DNA from: Isochrysis galbana
Lineage: Eukaryota > Haptophyta > Isochrysidales > Isochrysidaceae
Length of the DNA stretch: 64,000 nucleotides
Assembly: GCA_018136815.1 (NCBI GenBank)
Contig: CM030935.1
Coordinates: 1,174,204 to 1,238,203, forward strand
Direction: 5' to 3'
Below the pieces are notes generated by a model. That model was not told the DNA's origin and did no database searches. It worked only from the letters and a program-made list of their open reading frames with translations. The first letter of the stretch is position 1. Every line of letters starts with the position of its first letter. The translations under genes and the position numbers were made by a program. Below are positions 10,450-19,394 of the stretch, in pieces.

Positions 10450-11160
10450 GGGGAAGGGGTCACGTGGGTTGTATCGGGAGGCAGTGAAGTGGGCAGCATG
10501 CCAGATGGTGTCGGGCAAGCTGCCAGTGGATGGGCAGCGCGCGTCCGATGTGTTGTCCCTCACGCTACACGCGTGCCTTGTAGCTCCAAGTCGAGGATAT
10601 TAAGCTTAAGATGTGTGTAGGTATGACCTACGAGCTGGAGCCACTCAAGTCTTGATGGGTTATACTTGAGATATTAGCCATGTTGTGCTAGAAGGACTGC
10701 ATGTCAGGGATTAGATCACTATCATACATGCACCCGCGGATTAGGTGTCCGTTCACTGGCCACTAGCATCCAACGAGGTGGAATTCGGGGTTACTGCTCC
10801 TATGCTGGCCTAAGGGGTACACATGCCCCAAGGCAAACCTTTTTACTACGGGGCTTTAAGCCCAGTTTCGACCAAGATACAACGGGAAAGGACTATGTGT
10901 ATGTGACGGATTAAGTCGCGTTCCGTCAAAAGAGGGCCAGTTTTTTTGTCATCCATTTGTTTTCTTTTCGAAGTGTCTGTGCTCAGGAAGGGGCGTCTGT
11001 AGTGAAATGGTGTTTTGTGTCCGCTTAGCGTTTTCGTACATAACGTTAGGTAGCCAACCCTAAACACGGTTAATATTAGTGGCACAAAGCTAATCACGCC
11101 CCACAAAGCTAATCACGCCCCCACGCCCCGCTTCTCTCAACACGCGCGGTGACTCCCCAG
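10450..11160. other. Intergenic; contains one copy of the CGTTCCGTCAA terminal motif
   Basis: No coding frame is recognised. At 10912-10940 the sequence GTCGCGTTCCGTCAAAAG and GGGCCAG matches the ends at 13456 and 21709 (inverse). At 11077-11120 the phrase CACAAAGCTAATCACGCCC is directly repeated. Confidence 0.5.
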
Positions 11161-11170
11161 CTACGCGGGC

Positions 11171-11543
11171 TGAGTTTTCATCTTCTTCGTCTTTTTCTCA
11201 CATCCCTCTTCCACGTCGTTCTCCTGGCAGGCGACGATGTCGCTCGGCTGATCTTGGATGGCGAGGTCCGTGATGCGTGAGAGGACACTTGGCCGGTTCA
11301 CTATGTAGAGCTTGTCAGCTGCTCGGCGCACTTGCACCATGGGATTCGGTTCAGCGTACGCGACCCTTCTTCGTCTTTTTCTCACATCCCTCTTCCACGT
11401 CGTTCTCCTGGCAGGCGACGATGTCGCTCGGCTGATCTTGGATGGCGAGGTCCGTGATGCGTGAGAGGACACTTGGCCGGTTCACTATGTAGAGCTTGTC
11501 AGCTGCTCGGCGCACTTGCACCATGGGATTCGGTTCAGCGTAC
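11171..11543 (-). repeat. Tandem duplication of about 186 bp (two copies)
   Basis: The stretch from CTTCTTCGTCTTTTTCTCAC to GATTCGGTTCAGCGTACGCG occurs twice head to tail (about 11173-11361 and 11362-11550), nearly identical. It encodes the C-terminal 60 residues of the gene at 11351-11914, so the duplication adds a second copy of the 3' coding part. Confidence 0.85.
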
Positions 11544-11914
11544 GCGACCGCCATGATGTATTCCATGCAGAGGTACGCGACGGCGGCGTGCTCTCCAATG
11601 TATCTGGTCTTTGGGACTGGGATCTTGTCGTACTCGTCGGAGTAGTCGCCGACGAGCATGAGCTGTGCCTTGCACCAACGGCCCATGTATGGCTCGATGA
11701 GTGCCCACATCGACGGGTAGCGTTCCTTGGCCAGATCCACGCGGAAGTCTCCACATCCACGGCCCATGCCGGAGGCTGTGACGAGCAGCATCGCCAGGAT
11801 GGCACCGCCCATGCCCTCCTCCATGTGTTCGCAGAACCTGAAGGCTGGGGTGCGGATCTCCTCGTAGGTGCGCTGACCGAGTCGCTTGGCGATGAAGACA
11901 AAGTACTGGCCCAT
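11351..11914 (-). CDS. MGQYF-type small protein with duplicated 3' end
   Basis: The frame from ATG at 11914 gives 187 aa: MGQYFVFIAKRLGQRTYEE, then MLLVTASGMGRGCGDFRVD, then YMGRWCKAQLMLVGDYSDEY. The Met-Gly-Gln-Tyr start, the GGDF-like turn and the GRW..xxLVGDY block resemble an uncharacterised family found in bacteria, protists and large DNA viruses; this is from memory of the pattern, not a search. The frame ends with KKTKKGRVR just inside the first copy of a tandem 186-bp duplication. In the second copy the same reading continues to KKTKKMKTQPA and a stop, probably the ancestral end. Upstream (11975-12360) is repeat DNA, so the promoter region has been replaced or the gene is a 5'-intact relic. 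Confidence 0.55.
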   Translation of the reverse strand: MGQYFVFIAKRLGQRTYEEIRTPAFRFCEHMEEGMGGAILAMLLVTASGMGRGCGDFRVDLAKERYPSMWALIEPYMGRWCKAQLMLVGDYSDEYDKIPVPKTRYIGEHAAVAYLCMEYIMAVAYAEPNPMVQVRRAADKLYIVNRPSVLSRITDLAIQDQPSDIVACQENDVEEGCEKKTKKGRVR

Positions 11915-11974
11915 GTCGAAGGAGCGAGGAAGAGTGAAGCGGGGGAAGGAAGGCTGGGAGGAGGACCCCGGAGT

Positions 11975-12720
11975 TTCGCCAGATGCGTGTGGATCGGTCC
12001 CCCCGCGGGGGCGCCGTGCGTGTGCATGGAAGTTTCCGCACGCCGTCAGGCCCTTCGTGGGCGCGGGCCGCGAGCTGCACTCCCACGCCCGCGCTGGGCC
12101 TGCCCTCGAGCTGACTCCCCCCCTGTCCCTAGTCGCCAGGCATACAGGGGACTTCTGGCGGCTCCCATGGCCAGCGAGGCGAGCGTGGGAGAGGCAAGGG
12201 GGGCCAGAGGGGCTGAGCCCCAGCCTCCTCTGCCCCCTGAGCTCCCCTTGCTGGCCCTCTGGGAGCCCCCAAAGGACCCCTGAGAGCAGGTGTCGTTCCG
12301 TCAATAGTGGGACATCAGTCGAATTGAGCGATCAAATGTCCACAGTTGTATTGTAGTCGTTTAACATTAGATCATGTTAAAATTATAAGAGAGAGACGCC
12401 GTCAAAGCTTCTTCGCTAATCACATCGGTGCACGCCGTGCATGGGCACGGCGCGATGTGCATCGGTCCCCCCGCGGATACGCCGTGCGTGCGCATGTCAA
12501 CCCGTTCCATCTGTGTACCCCCTGCGGCCCACAACTACGTAAACTGGCCATATAAGAGATGTTTCGTTACGCAGCACCTGTGACCTGTGATGACTTGCAA
12601 TCACAATGTGCACGCCGTGCGTGGGCACGGCGCGATGTGCACCGGCGCCCCCCCGCGGGGGCGCCGTGCGTGCGCATAGCAACTTCCAGGAAGGTGCACG
12701 CCGTGCGTTCACTCTTTCCG
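11975..12720 (+). repeat. Repeat cluster: GTGCACGCCGTGCGTG blocks and family-D end
   Basis: Three blocks at about 11990-12055, 12425-12500 and 12606-12715 share GCACGCCGTGCGTGGGCACG, then GGTCCCCCCGCGGGGGCGCC, then GCCGTGCGTGCGCAT. A related block lies at 51410-51530. At 12287-12352 lies a family-D end: GTGTCGTTCCGTCAATAGTG, GGACATCAGTCGAATTGAG and CGATCAAATGTCCACAGTT, which recurs at 32885-32965 (inverted) and 51238-51300. No transposase frame seen. Confidence 0.6.
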
Positions 12721-12807
12721 CGGGGGAACTCTGGGCGCGGAGGACGGGCGGAACCCCTGGGGCACCCCCTTGGGACCGGTTGATTATTACCGTATATGAC
12801 GAGAACA

Positions 12808-13239
12808 TTAACGTAAACAGCTGGTCTGGTCTTCTGATCTCTCTCTATGCAGCGAGCCGTCTTGGAAGTTGCACGCGACCCCCGCGCCGCTGGTCTCGAC
12901 GCGCACGCGCGTCGGGAAGCGCGAGAGCAGCCCCGGCCGGAGCGCGACCGTAGCGACCGGCTCGAGCGAGGGCAGGTGGAGCAGCAGGTCGCTCGGCGGC
13001 ACGCTCGCATCGGTCGCGTAGACATTGGCGGAGCTGGCGCCCGCCGTCGGCGGCGTGACGAGCCCACTGACCGACCAGAGCCCCGGCAGGGGCGCCGTCG
13101 GCTCGTCCGCGGCAAACGCGCGCGCCGCGTTGTCGTCGGCGTCAACCCGGAGGTCATGATTTGCAGATTTGCAGGTCGAGGACATCGGTGATTCCAGTTC
13201 TATTTTCAAACAGTAACCGTGCACACTCGGCATGGCCAA
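12808..13239 (-). CDS. Hypothetical open frame, possibly a gene fragment
   Basis: A 143-aa minus frame reads DLRVDADDNAARAFAADEP, then PTAGASSANVYATDASVPPS and LLLHLPSLEPVATVALRPG. Composition looks protein-like (mixed hydrophobic and acidic), unlike the surrounding repeats, but no family is recognised and repeat DNA flanks both sides. It may be one exon of a decayed gene. Confidence 0.3.
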   Translation of the reverse strand: MAMPSVHGYCLKIELESPMSSTCKSANHDLRVDADDNAARAFAADEPTAPLPGLWSVSGLVTPPTAGASSANVYATDASVPPSDLLLHLPSLEPVATVALRPGLLSRFPTRVRVETSGAGVACNFQDGSLHRERSEDQTSCLR

Positions 13240-13354
13240 ACCGGCACGCCGCTAGGAGGGAGACGAGAAGGGAGTGGCTCAATGGCGAGGAGAGTATCCC
13301 AGGTGGCGCAGGCTACTCGAGTCGCAGTCACTTATTTCTCGAGGACCGCTCACG

Positions 13355-13625
13355 GCGCGAGCTGGTAAGGGCCGTTCTTCTTGGTTTAGAGAGTTCCTCC
13401 CCACCCCCCCGGTGCTTTTTCCCGGAGAGTCGCCCGACGTAGGTCGGTCCGCCTCAAAGTCGCGTTCCGTCAAAAGAGGGCCAGGTGATAGTTTTGTTTT
13501 CACTCAGTGCTAGTACAGGCGCAAGGACGCGGCGCGCAGAGCGCGCACCATTCGATTTATCGAGTGAGGTATCACCGTTTTAGCTTGTTTTCTTTTTCCG
13601 GTAGGAATGTCTGAACAATTCCTGG
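13355..13625 (+). repeat. Dispersed repeat copy 2 plus inverted-repeat partner of 21565-21725
   Basis: 13355-13457 repeats 5230-5337. From 13456 onward the sequence GTCGCGTTCCGTCAAAAG, GGGCCAGGTGATAGTTTTG and TTTTCTTTTTCCGGTAGG to ATTCCTGGC is the near-exact reverse complement of about 21565-21722. The two copies are 8 kb apart in opposite orientation, as two insertions of one element would be. Confidence 0.75.
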
Positions 13626-13639
13626 CACCAAGCATGCGC

Positions 13640-14514
13640 ACCGCGCTGAGGACAGTCATCATGCGCGTCGCGTAAATGCCACCGAAGACGCGCACCGCGC
13701 TGATGATGGTGATCATGCGCGTTGCGCAAAGGCCACCGAAGACCGCGCACAGGGCGCCGAGGAAGAGGCGCATGACGCACAGGGCGTTGATCACCGCGCA
13801 GAGGGTGCACCTCACCGCGAAGATGATGCGGTGGAACAAGATGCCGAGTCCGTGCAAGAAGACGAAGTTGCCGAGTCCGTGCAAGAAGACGAAGGCGCCG
13901 AGTCCGTGCAAGAAGACGAAGACGCCGCACAAGACCCAGCGCATGACAAGCGCCGCGCAGGAAAGCGCCGCGCAGAAGACGATGGCTGGGTCAGCCCCGA
14001 TGGCAGAGAGCGCCACGAATACATCTGGAAGCGCATCCGTGAGTACAGGGCTTCCATCCGGGCCTATGCGGAAGAGATACATAAGTTCTGTCGCAAGCGG
14101 CGCCGTGCCAACCCGCAACCGGCGCCGCGCGTTACGGCCCCCGCAAGCACCGCGCGCATCCAATTCAAGAAGCGCCACGTCGACGTCGGCGACCGCCAGT
14201 GCCGCTTCTGCTTCCTTCACAAACACAGACTCGTCCTGGAGGATGACACCGGGCGAACCTATGTCGACTTCATCCTCTTCGAGAAGAAGGTCGACTCGAC
14301 AGGTGGCCGTGTCGAGAGAGTCGAACGAAGCCAGCGAGCAGGAGCGCGAGAGGAGGAAGACCGTGCGGGCGGGCCGTGGCTCGCGGGTACCTACCTGGGC
14401 TGGCATGGCCCCGGCTGGGGGTCGCTGCGGCTGCGCGGCGTCTGGCATGTCGTGGTCGGTCGGCGCGGTGGGGTGGTGGGCGGGGAGAGTGGGTGGGAGC
14501 GAGGCGCGCTCCAT
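13640..14514. other. Two-strand open region with 30-bp tandem repeat; element 5' fragment on minus strand
   Basis: Both strands are open for over 800 bases. The plus frame 13831-14628 reads more like protein: three 30-bp repeats encoding QEDEVAESV/QEDEGAESV (13835-13930), then GWVSPDGRERHEYIWKRIRE and YRASIRAYAEEIHKFCRKRR. The minus frame begins at the ATG of 14514, just after a hairpin, with MERASLPPTLP, like the start of the LINE frame (MERAPPP) at 48286, but soon becomes low-complexity. I think the minus start is a LINE-type 5' end and the plus frame a possible captured gene piece. Uncertain. Confidence 0.35.
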
Positions 14515-14550
14515 GACCCTATCGTTTATAACTATAACGACGATAGTTGG
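14515..14550 (-). promoter_or_regulatory. Hairpin plus ATG leader, copy 1
   Basis: On the minus strand CTATCGT and ACGATAG arms flank an A/T-rich loop, and ATGGAGCGCG follows four bases later. It belongs to the nine-member set described in the findings. Confidence 0.55.
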
Positions 14551-15074
14551 CTCCCGCCGCAGGGAAGAGAGAAGGAAAAGGGAAGAGGGAGGGGAGGGGG
14601 GAGCGGCAGCTCTCCCCTCCGGCAATAACATGTCTTCTCGCCCTGTTTGGGCAAGAGAAGACGGCGGGGCGCCAAGAGGCTGCAACCTCGGGTTTGGTCA
14701 TTTTTTTACAAATGCCCCGTGAAATGGATATAAAAATTTAAGGACAATACCCCCCCCCCCTTTCCCCCCCCTTCCCCCCTCCCTTCCCCCCCCTCCTCCC
14801 ACTCCCCCCCCCCCCCCCCCCCGCACTCCTCTCCCCCCCACGCCGTACCCCGCCCGCCCCCCCCCCTTTCTTCTTCCCCTCCCCGCCATACCCCGCCCCC
14901 CCCCTTCTCTTCTTCGCCTCTCTCCTCTCGCGCCCATGTCCCTCCTCCGTCCAATGGACAGTGCACCAGAACTCGAGGCGGAGTGCGCACTTGCGCTCGC
15001 GCGCATGCACCAGGGCCCCTAGTGCCCATTGAGCGCCATGGGGCATGTCTGCACATGCGCACGCCCCGGTATCA
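14551..15074. repeat. GC-rich low-complexity stretch with family-A internal block
   Basis: 14530-14660 is the reverse complement of 1235-1330 (interior of the family-A element). 14745-14930 is almost only C with short T interruptions, one strand poly-pyrimidine. No gene is recognised. Confidence 0.6.
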
Positions 15075-15225
15075 CTCGCACAACTGGCTCGTCAGGCATG
15101 GCGGGATTCCGGGACTGAAACGTTATGTCCAATTAGCTAGTGGGGTTGGCTAGGATATAACATTATTAATTATTCTTATAGTAGATAGTAGGTGTTTAGC
15201 CCCGAATCTTCAAATGTTTTATACG
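15075..15225 (+). mobile_element. Family-A right end followed by LINE-type 3' end
   Basis: 15075-15178 matches 1595-1686 (GGCTCGTCAGGCATGGCGG, then TTAGCTAGTGGGGTTGGCTA). It is followed at 15188-15222 by TAGGTGTTTAGCCCCGAATC and TTCAAATGTTTTATACG, the 3' signature of the LINE family. Confidence 0.65.
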
Positions 15226-15752
15226 TATAGCTGTGCACGATTATCAAGAGTATAGGAGCTACGAGATCGGGAATACTCTGCGGGAGGGGGAGCGGGAGTC
15301 CCAATCCCTGGCTGGAGACTAGAATAGAAATAACTGCTATCCTGTGAGGCCAAGCGCGTTGGAGTACTGTCATCGACATTCTTTGTCAAGGAAGCCTATA
15401 TAATGACCAAAAGTAAGAGTTGTTGTCTATTGCCGCCTCCGGTCATGCCCATGCCACATGCCATCGATCAAATAAATCTACTCGGATCAAGGTGGAGGAT
15501 CCATATGCTCTGTGCACATGCTGTTAGGCGACGCTGAATCACGATAAACGTGACGTATGGTCTTGAGTGGTACATGCATGTCCCTTGATGTCGCAGCAGA
15601 TGGCCGCCTGAACATTGAGGATGAACTATTGTTTGAACGGTTCGGACCGACATGAGACAACGGAATCGCTGGAACTCGTCGCAAATATAAACTCCGTGCG
15701 AAAAACCAACGTGCCACCGGTTGCGATGGGCTTATCCCGACAGAGACCTTGT
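15226..15752. other. Downstream flank of the PAP gene; no gene seen
   Basis: Moderate GC with no coherent frame. This is the 3' side of the PAP/fibrillin gene, so it probably holds its terminator. No repeat family was recognised. Confidence 0.4.
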
Positions 15753-16733
15753 TCAATCCATGTCATCGCGCACGTAAACAAAGACAGCCGCCTTGCCGTT
15801 CACGCCTTCCAAGATAGGACGTGAAATACGCAAGTTCTCAGAGAGGTAGCTCGTTGAGAGGACCACTGTTGAGGACCCTGGCGCGAGCATGTCAAGTGCT
15901 CGCCCAGATGGAAAATTCTCGAGCAGAGCGCTTAGCGGTGGGAGCAGGTTTGCAATGGACGATTGCGCTGCGGAGGTGGTCCCCACCTCCACCTCAACAT
16001 CGAGATACCGGTTCTCCTCGAGAGCCACGGCAGCGTCCTGCTGCTTCAGATCGGCAACGGTTGTCATAATAGAGGTCTGCGCTGGTAGACCGAAGAGGCG
16101 ATCGATTGAAAGCTCCACCTTCGACACCAGTTGCGGGACTTCTGGAGTGAACCGCCAGTCAGAGGTGCCGTCCGATGGCTCGTCTTGAGTGCTAGCACCA
16201 TCACTCGTCTCCCCTGCAGTAGCACTGTCATCGACCCCGCAAGCGATGACGCACTGAGCCCCGCTGATCTCTTGTGTGACAGTGCCGATGTCGTAGAAAG
16301 GGATGGCGTCGGTGATGGCGTAGATCGCCGAGGCGATTGGGTCTCCAGCCATGACGTTGGACGAAGGGACGCCGACTGGGGTTGAGAAAGCAGCAGTTGC
16401 CTGCCGGAAGGCCCAGAAGAAAGGGGAGGAGCGGTAGACAGCCTCGGAGGCGTAGACGAGCCGCCACCGCCCGTTCAATCCAGTCGCGTCCATGTCGGTC
16501 GGTGTCGCCTCCAGCTCTGCGATGAGCGCCTCAATCTGCAAGGCATCATTCGGGGTGCACCGCTGGCCACGATCGGTCAGCGCGCAGTAGCGGAGGAGCG
16601 CCGCTTCAGTCTTGGTAGTATCGGTGGACGTTGCGGCCATGCACGCCGTGGCGTGCCGCATACTCACACCCAGCGGCGCCATCGGCCGCGCCAGCCCGCA
16701 GAGCGCCTGAGTGAGCCACAGAGCGGCGGCCAT
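15753..16733 (-). CDS. PAP/fibrillin family plastid lipid-associated protein
   Basis: Intronless frame of 326 aa. Residues 1-35 (MAAALWLTQALCGLARPMAP) are hydrophobic then Ala/Thr-rich with few acids, suitable as a bipartite plastid-targeting presequence. Next comes a helical stretch (EAALLRYCALTDRGQRCTPN) and the fibrillin core: NGRWRLVYASEAVYRSSPFF, then FYDIGTVTQEISG, and the closing motif LSTSYLSENLRISR. Fibrillins are lipocalin-like proteins of plastoglobules and thylakoids involved in quinone/lipid handling and stress protection. An acidic Ser/Asp/Gly-rich insert (about residues 165-190) interrupts the barrel. A repeat-E copy starts 126 bp upstream of the ATG. It is good evidence that the host is photosynthetic. 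Confidence 0.88.
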   Translation of the reverse strand: MAAALWLTQALCGLARPMAPLGVSMRHATACMAATSTDTTKTEAALLRYCALTDRGQRCTPNDALQIEALIAELEATPTDMDATGLNGRWRLVYASEAVYRSSPFFWAFRQATAAFSTPVGVPSSNVMAGDPIASAIYAITDAIPFYDIGTVTQEISGAQCVIACGVDDSATAGETSDGASTQDEPSDGTSDWRFTPEVPQLVSKVELSIDRLFGLPAQTSIMTTVADLKQQDAAVALEENRYLDVEVEVGTTSAAQSSIANLLPPLSALLENFPSGRALDMLAPGSSTVVLSTSYLSENLRISRPILEGVNGKAAVFVYVRDDMD

Positions 16734-16858
16734 CTCGGCGCGGCGTGGTGGCGGAGATGAGTGCGCCGATGCGCTCCCTTTATTGCTACTCCCCCCTCTC
16801 GTAGGTAGTCGGCGGGGATTATATCTGTTACCCCCAAGGAGCCAACGCCCCCCAGGAT

Positions 16859-17125
16859 GTCAGAGTTTTCTTGTTGTCCTAGTTGAATCCTAGTGCTGAG
16901 GGACCGTGCCTCATCGGCAACGGAGCCCCTACCCCGCGATGGGGGTGTGCGCGGTTGGTGCATGGCTCGTCCGGTGTATGTGGCTAGGGATGCTAGCCAA
17001 CAAGACCTCTTACAAGACTACAATTTCTAACGTGGTACCCCCGCCGAGAGACCACTCCAACTTCTACAACCATAGCGCGCTCGACGACGCCGCTCAAGGG
17101 TACAGCACCACAACGAATAAACTCG
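16859..17125 (+). repeat. Repeat E, copy 1, upstream of the PAP gene
   Basis: It starts TGTCAGAGTTTTCTTGTTGT and continues CCTCATCGGCAACGGAGCC, GGCTCGTCCGGTGTATGTGG and AACAAGACCTCTTACAAGAC, ending ACCACAACGAATAAA near 17125. It matches 41161-41430 over its whole length and 24898-25036 over the first 140 bp. It is immediately 5' of a minus-strand gene in all three places. A frame across it (16906-17259) shows SNFYNHSALDDAAQGYSTTT but no recognised domain. Confidence 0.85.
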
Positions 17126-17259
17126 ACAAATTCGTTGAAAATATTTTCTTCGACTCAGCGGCCGCCGACCGCGCCACACGCTTCTCCAAGTGGTGGGACG
17201 TGGACCATATGGCCAAATCACTGTCGCATTCGCGATGTCTCAGAGGCAAAAAGAAATAA

Positions 17260-17396
17260 CAGTAAAGAGAAAAACAGTAAACAGAAACAGTAAAAAGAAA
17301 CAGAGGAAGAAAGAAGAAGAAGAGTGAAAGAAAGAAGAAAAAAACCTAGAGTATATAGGGTGGTTCTCAGCCCTTCCCACCGGCCCTATGGCTACG
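17260..17396 (+). repeat. Purine-rich low-complexity stretch
   Basis: Repeated AACAGTAAA/GAAGAAAGA units on the plus strand, with no coding potential. A tRNA-like sequence follows it. Confidence 0.6.
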
Positions 17397-17480
17397 TAAA
17401 CTCTCGCGTGGCATAGTGGTTCAACCCACCGCCTCCACCAACCTTTTGCTCTGGGTCGCGAGTTCGAGTCCGGACGGATG
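17397..17480 (+). repeat. tRNA-like sequence with Pol III A and B boxes (SINE head candidate)
   Basis: TGGCATAGTGG fits the internal A-box consensus, and GTTCGAGTC, 53 bp further, fits the B box (GWTCRANNC). A tRNA cloverleaf cannot be closed: the T-stem arms around TTCGAGT do not pair and no acceptor stem is seen. The best reading is a tRNA-derived SINE promoter or a decayed tRNA. Downstream sequence to about 17700 is unremarkable. Confidence 0.45.
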
Positions 17481-17699
17481 ACGAATTGTGATGGCCCATA
17501 GGGCCTGAGGGCAATGAGGAAGGAGGCATACCGGCGGCAGGCGCGGCGGAGGAGACGACTTCAGAGACGCTGACGGGCTGAAGCCCGTCAGCAGAGGAAG
17601 GCGGGCAGGCGGGCTTGGGCGAGGGCGAGGACGGCGGCGAGAGCGACATGAAACGAGCGGCGAGAGGCGAGGGTGAGTGTGAGGAGGGCTGTGATGGCA

Positions 17700-18800
17700 G
17701 GGGCTGGCGAGGCGAGGCGAGGCTGTAGGGTATGAGTGTTACGAGAGCGAGAGCGACGAGAGCGAGAGCGACGACGGATGACGACTGACGACAAGACGAC
17801 GGACAGAGACACCCAGGAAAACACCCCGACTCTCGCCCCACGACTTTCTCACATAACTCGACTGAAATCAAACCCAAACACTCCGGCCAGACAACGACGG
17901 ACGACGATCAGAAGGCGATCTGTCGGCGATCCCGTCTGGAAGGGGAATCGCACCATAACGGAAACGAGGGGCAATCCTGCCGCGCAGGATTCCAAGAGAC
18001 CTACCGAATAAGACGAAAGGAGTGCGATGTGCCTCAGGGAGAGATACGAAGAGGTCGCAAATTAAACCTAATTGCCCCCTGAAGCAGATAAAGAAACGCA
18101 GGGGAGATAGCAAATTAAACCTATTTGCGAGGCGCCTGGGAGGAAGAAAGGTAGGGAAACTTCCCTTCTCTTTCGAGAGAAAGAGAGAGGGCGCTCCACA
18201 ACCCACGATCCCATGCATCCAAGCGAAGCTTTTGACCGAGAACGAGAGAAAGCAGAGAATTATAACGATAAATGCCGAACGACGAAGAGAAGCCTAACGA
18301 GTGTCGATTCGCGAATGCGACACCCCCCTGCTAGGATCGAGCGTCCCGCGAGGAAAGAAGAGAACCTAACGGACATCGGAGAGCTCCAAGCAAGCCACGA
18401 GAAAGGCAGAAGAGCAATCCTGAACGAGACCGAATGAGCCAAGAGCGAAGAGCGAATAAATCCGAAGAGCGAATGAAACAATAAATCTGAAGAGCGAATG
18501 AAACAATAAATCCGAATGGAGGGAGAGCCGCGCACCCAACGCCGAACCAAGATGGAAGACGTGATGAGCGACGCACCGAGAAGTTACGAATTACGAACAA
18601 CGAACAATCGAGGACCGATGAGAACGCGGAACGACAAGAATCGAGAATCGAGAGCGAGAAACGAAGAACGCGGAACGACGAGAATCGAGAATCGAAGAAC
18701 GAGAAACGAAGAACGCGGAACGACGAGAATCGAGAATCGAGAATCGAAGAACGAACGACGAGCGACGAACGACGAACTATAAGAATAGTGCGCGACGATC
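17700..18800. repeat. Imperfect short tandem repeats (GACGA / GAATCGAGAATCGA types)
   Basis: 17740-17800 is built of GAGAGCGAC units. 18440-18515 carries GAAGAGCGAATGAAACAATAA in two to three copies. 18640-18775 is a roughly 45-bp unit (AACGCGGAACGACGAGAATC) in about three copies. All frames here are compositional artefacts. The region lies 3' of the Ty3/gypsy pol fragment and may include a decayed LTR; 18055-18130 contains two CAAATTAAACCTA phrases and 25848-25870 holds a similar phrase inverted. Confidence 0.5.
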
Positions 18801-19394
18801 GAAGAGACAGGAAGTACCACACCCGTCCGGACGATAAGTGTAGAATCGGCGGCCGGCGCTGCAGACCGCAGGACTCAACGCTGCAACCCATCCCCTTCTC
18901 TCTTTTACGAGAGTTTTACCTGGATGTTTGGGCGGTGTGGCGGCACCCAAGTTACAACGCGGCGTCCCCTGTTCTTCGATATATGAGTAGTCGAACAGCC
19001 AACGGCGAAAGGCGGCGAGATATCACGACGGGCTCGGCACGTCACGCGCGAGCTAAACGACGAGGTACGGGGGTCTCCTGACAGAGCGCAGCGAAAGGGG
19101 AGGGAGATCCATCCTCCGTGGTCGAAAGGGGGGGCGAGCCATACCTCTCTTCCCGCGGGGGGAACTAACTATTCGGCGGCCGCGGGGGGGAAATTCGGCG
19201 ACCGCGGGGGGGAACAGGAAAAGAATTCCCGTACGTTCCCGTACCGCGATCAAACGTAAACGACGGCGTTGATAGATATCGGAGGGGCGTGACAGTCGCG
19301 ACTGTCAGAAGAACGCAGAGGGTGTATCGAGGAGAGAGACGAGGGTGCGATCCGATGGCGACAGGCGTGCGAGAGTCTCGGAGCGACAGCGAAC

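Noticed and set aside
13510..14685. 391-aa minus-strand membrane protein (FVFLHGLG repeats)
   Set aside because: The hydrophobic repeat is the antisense of the acidic QEDE repeat; no independent support beyond its LINE-like start.
17397..17480. Functional tRNA gene
   Set aside because: A and B boxes fit, but T-stem and acceptor stem do not pair and no anticodon arm can be drawn.
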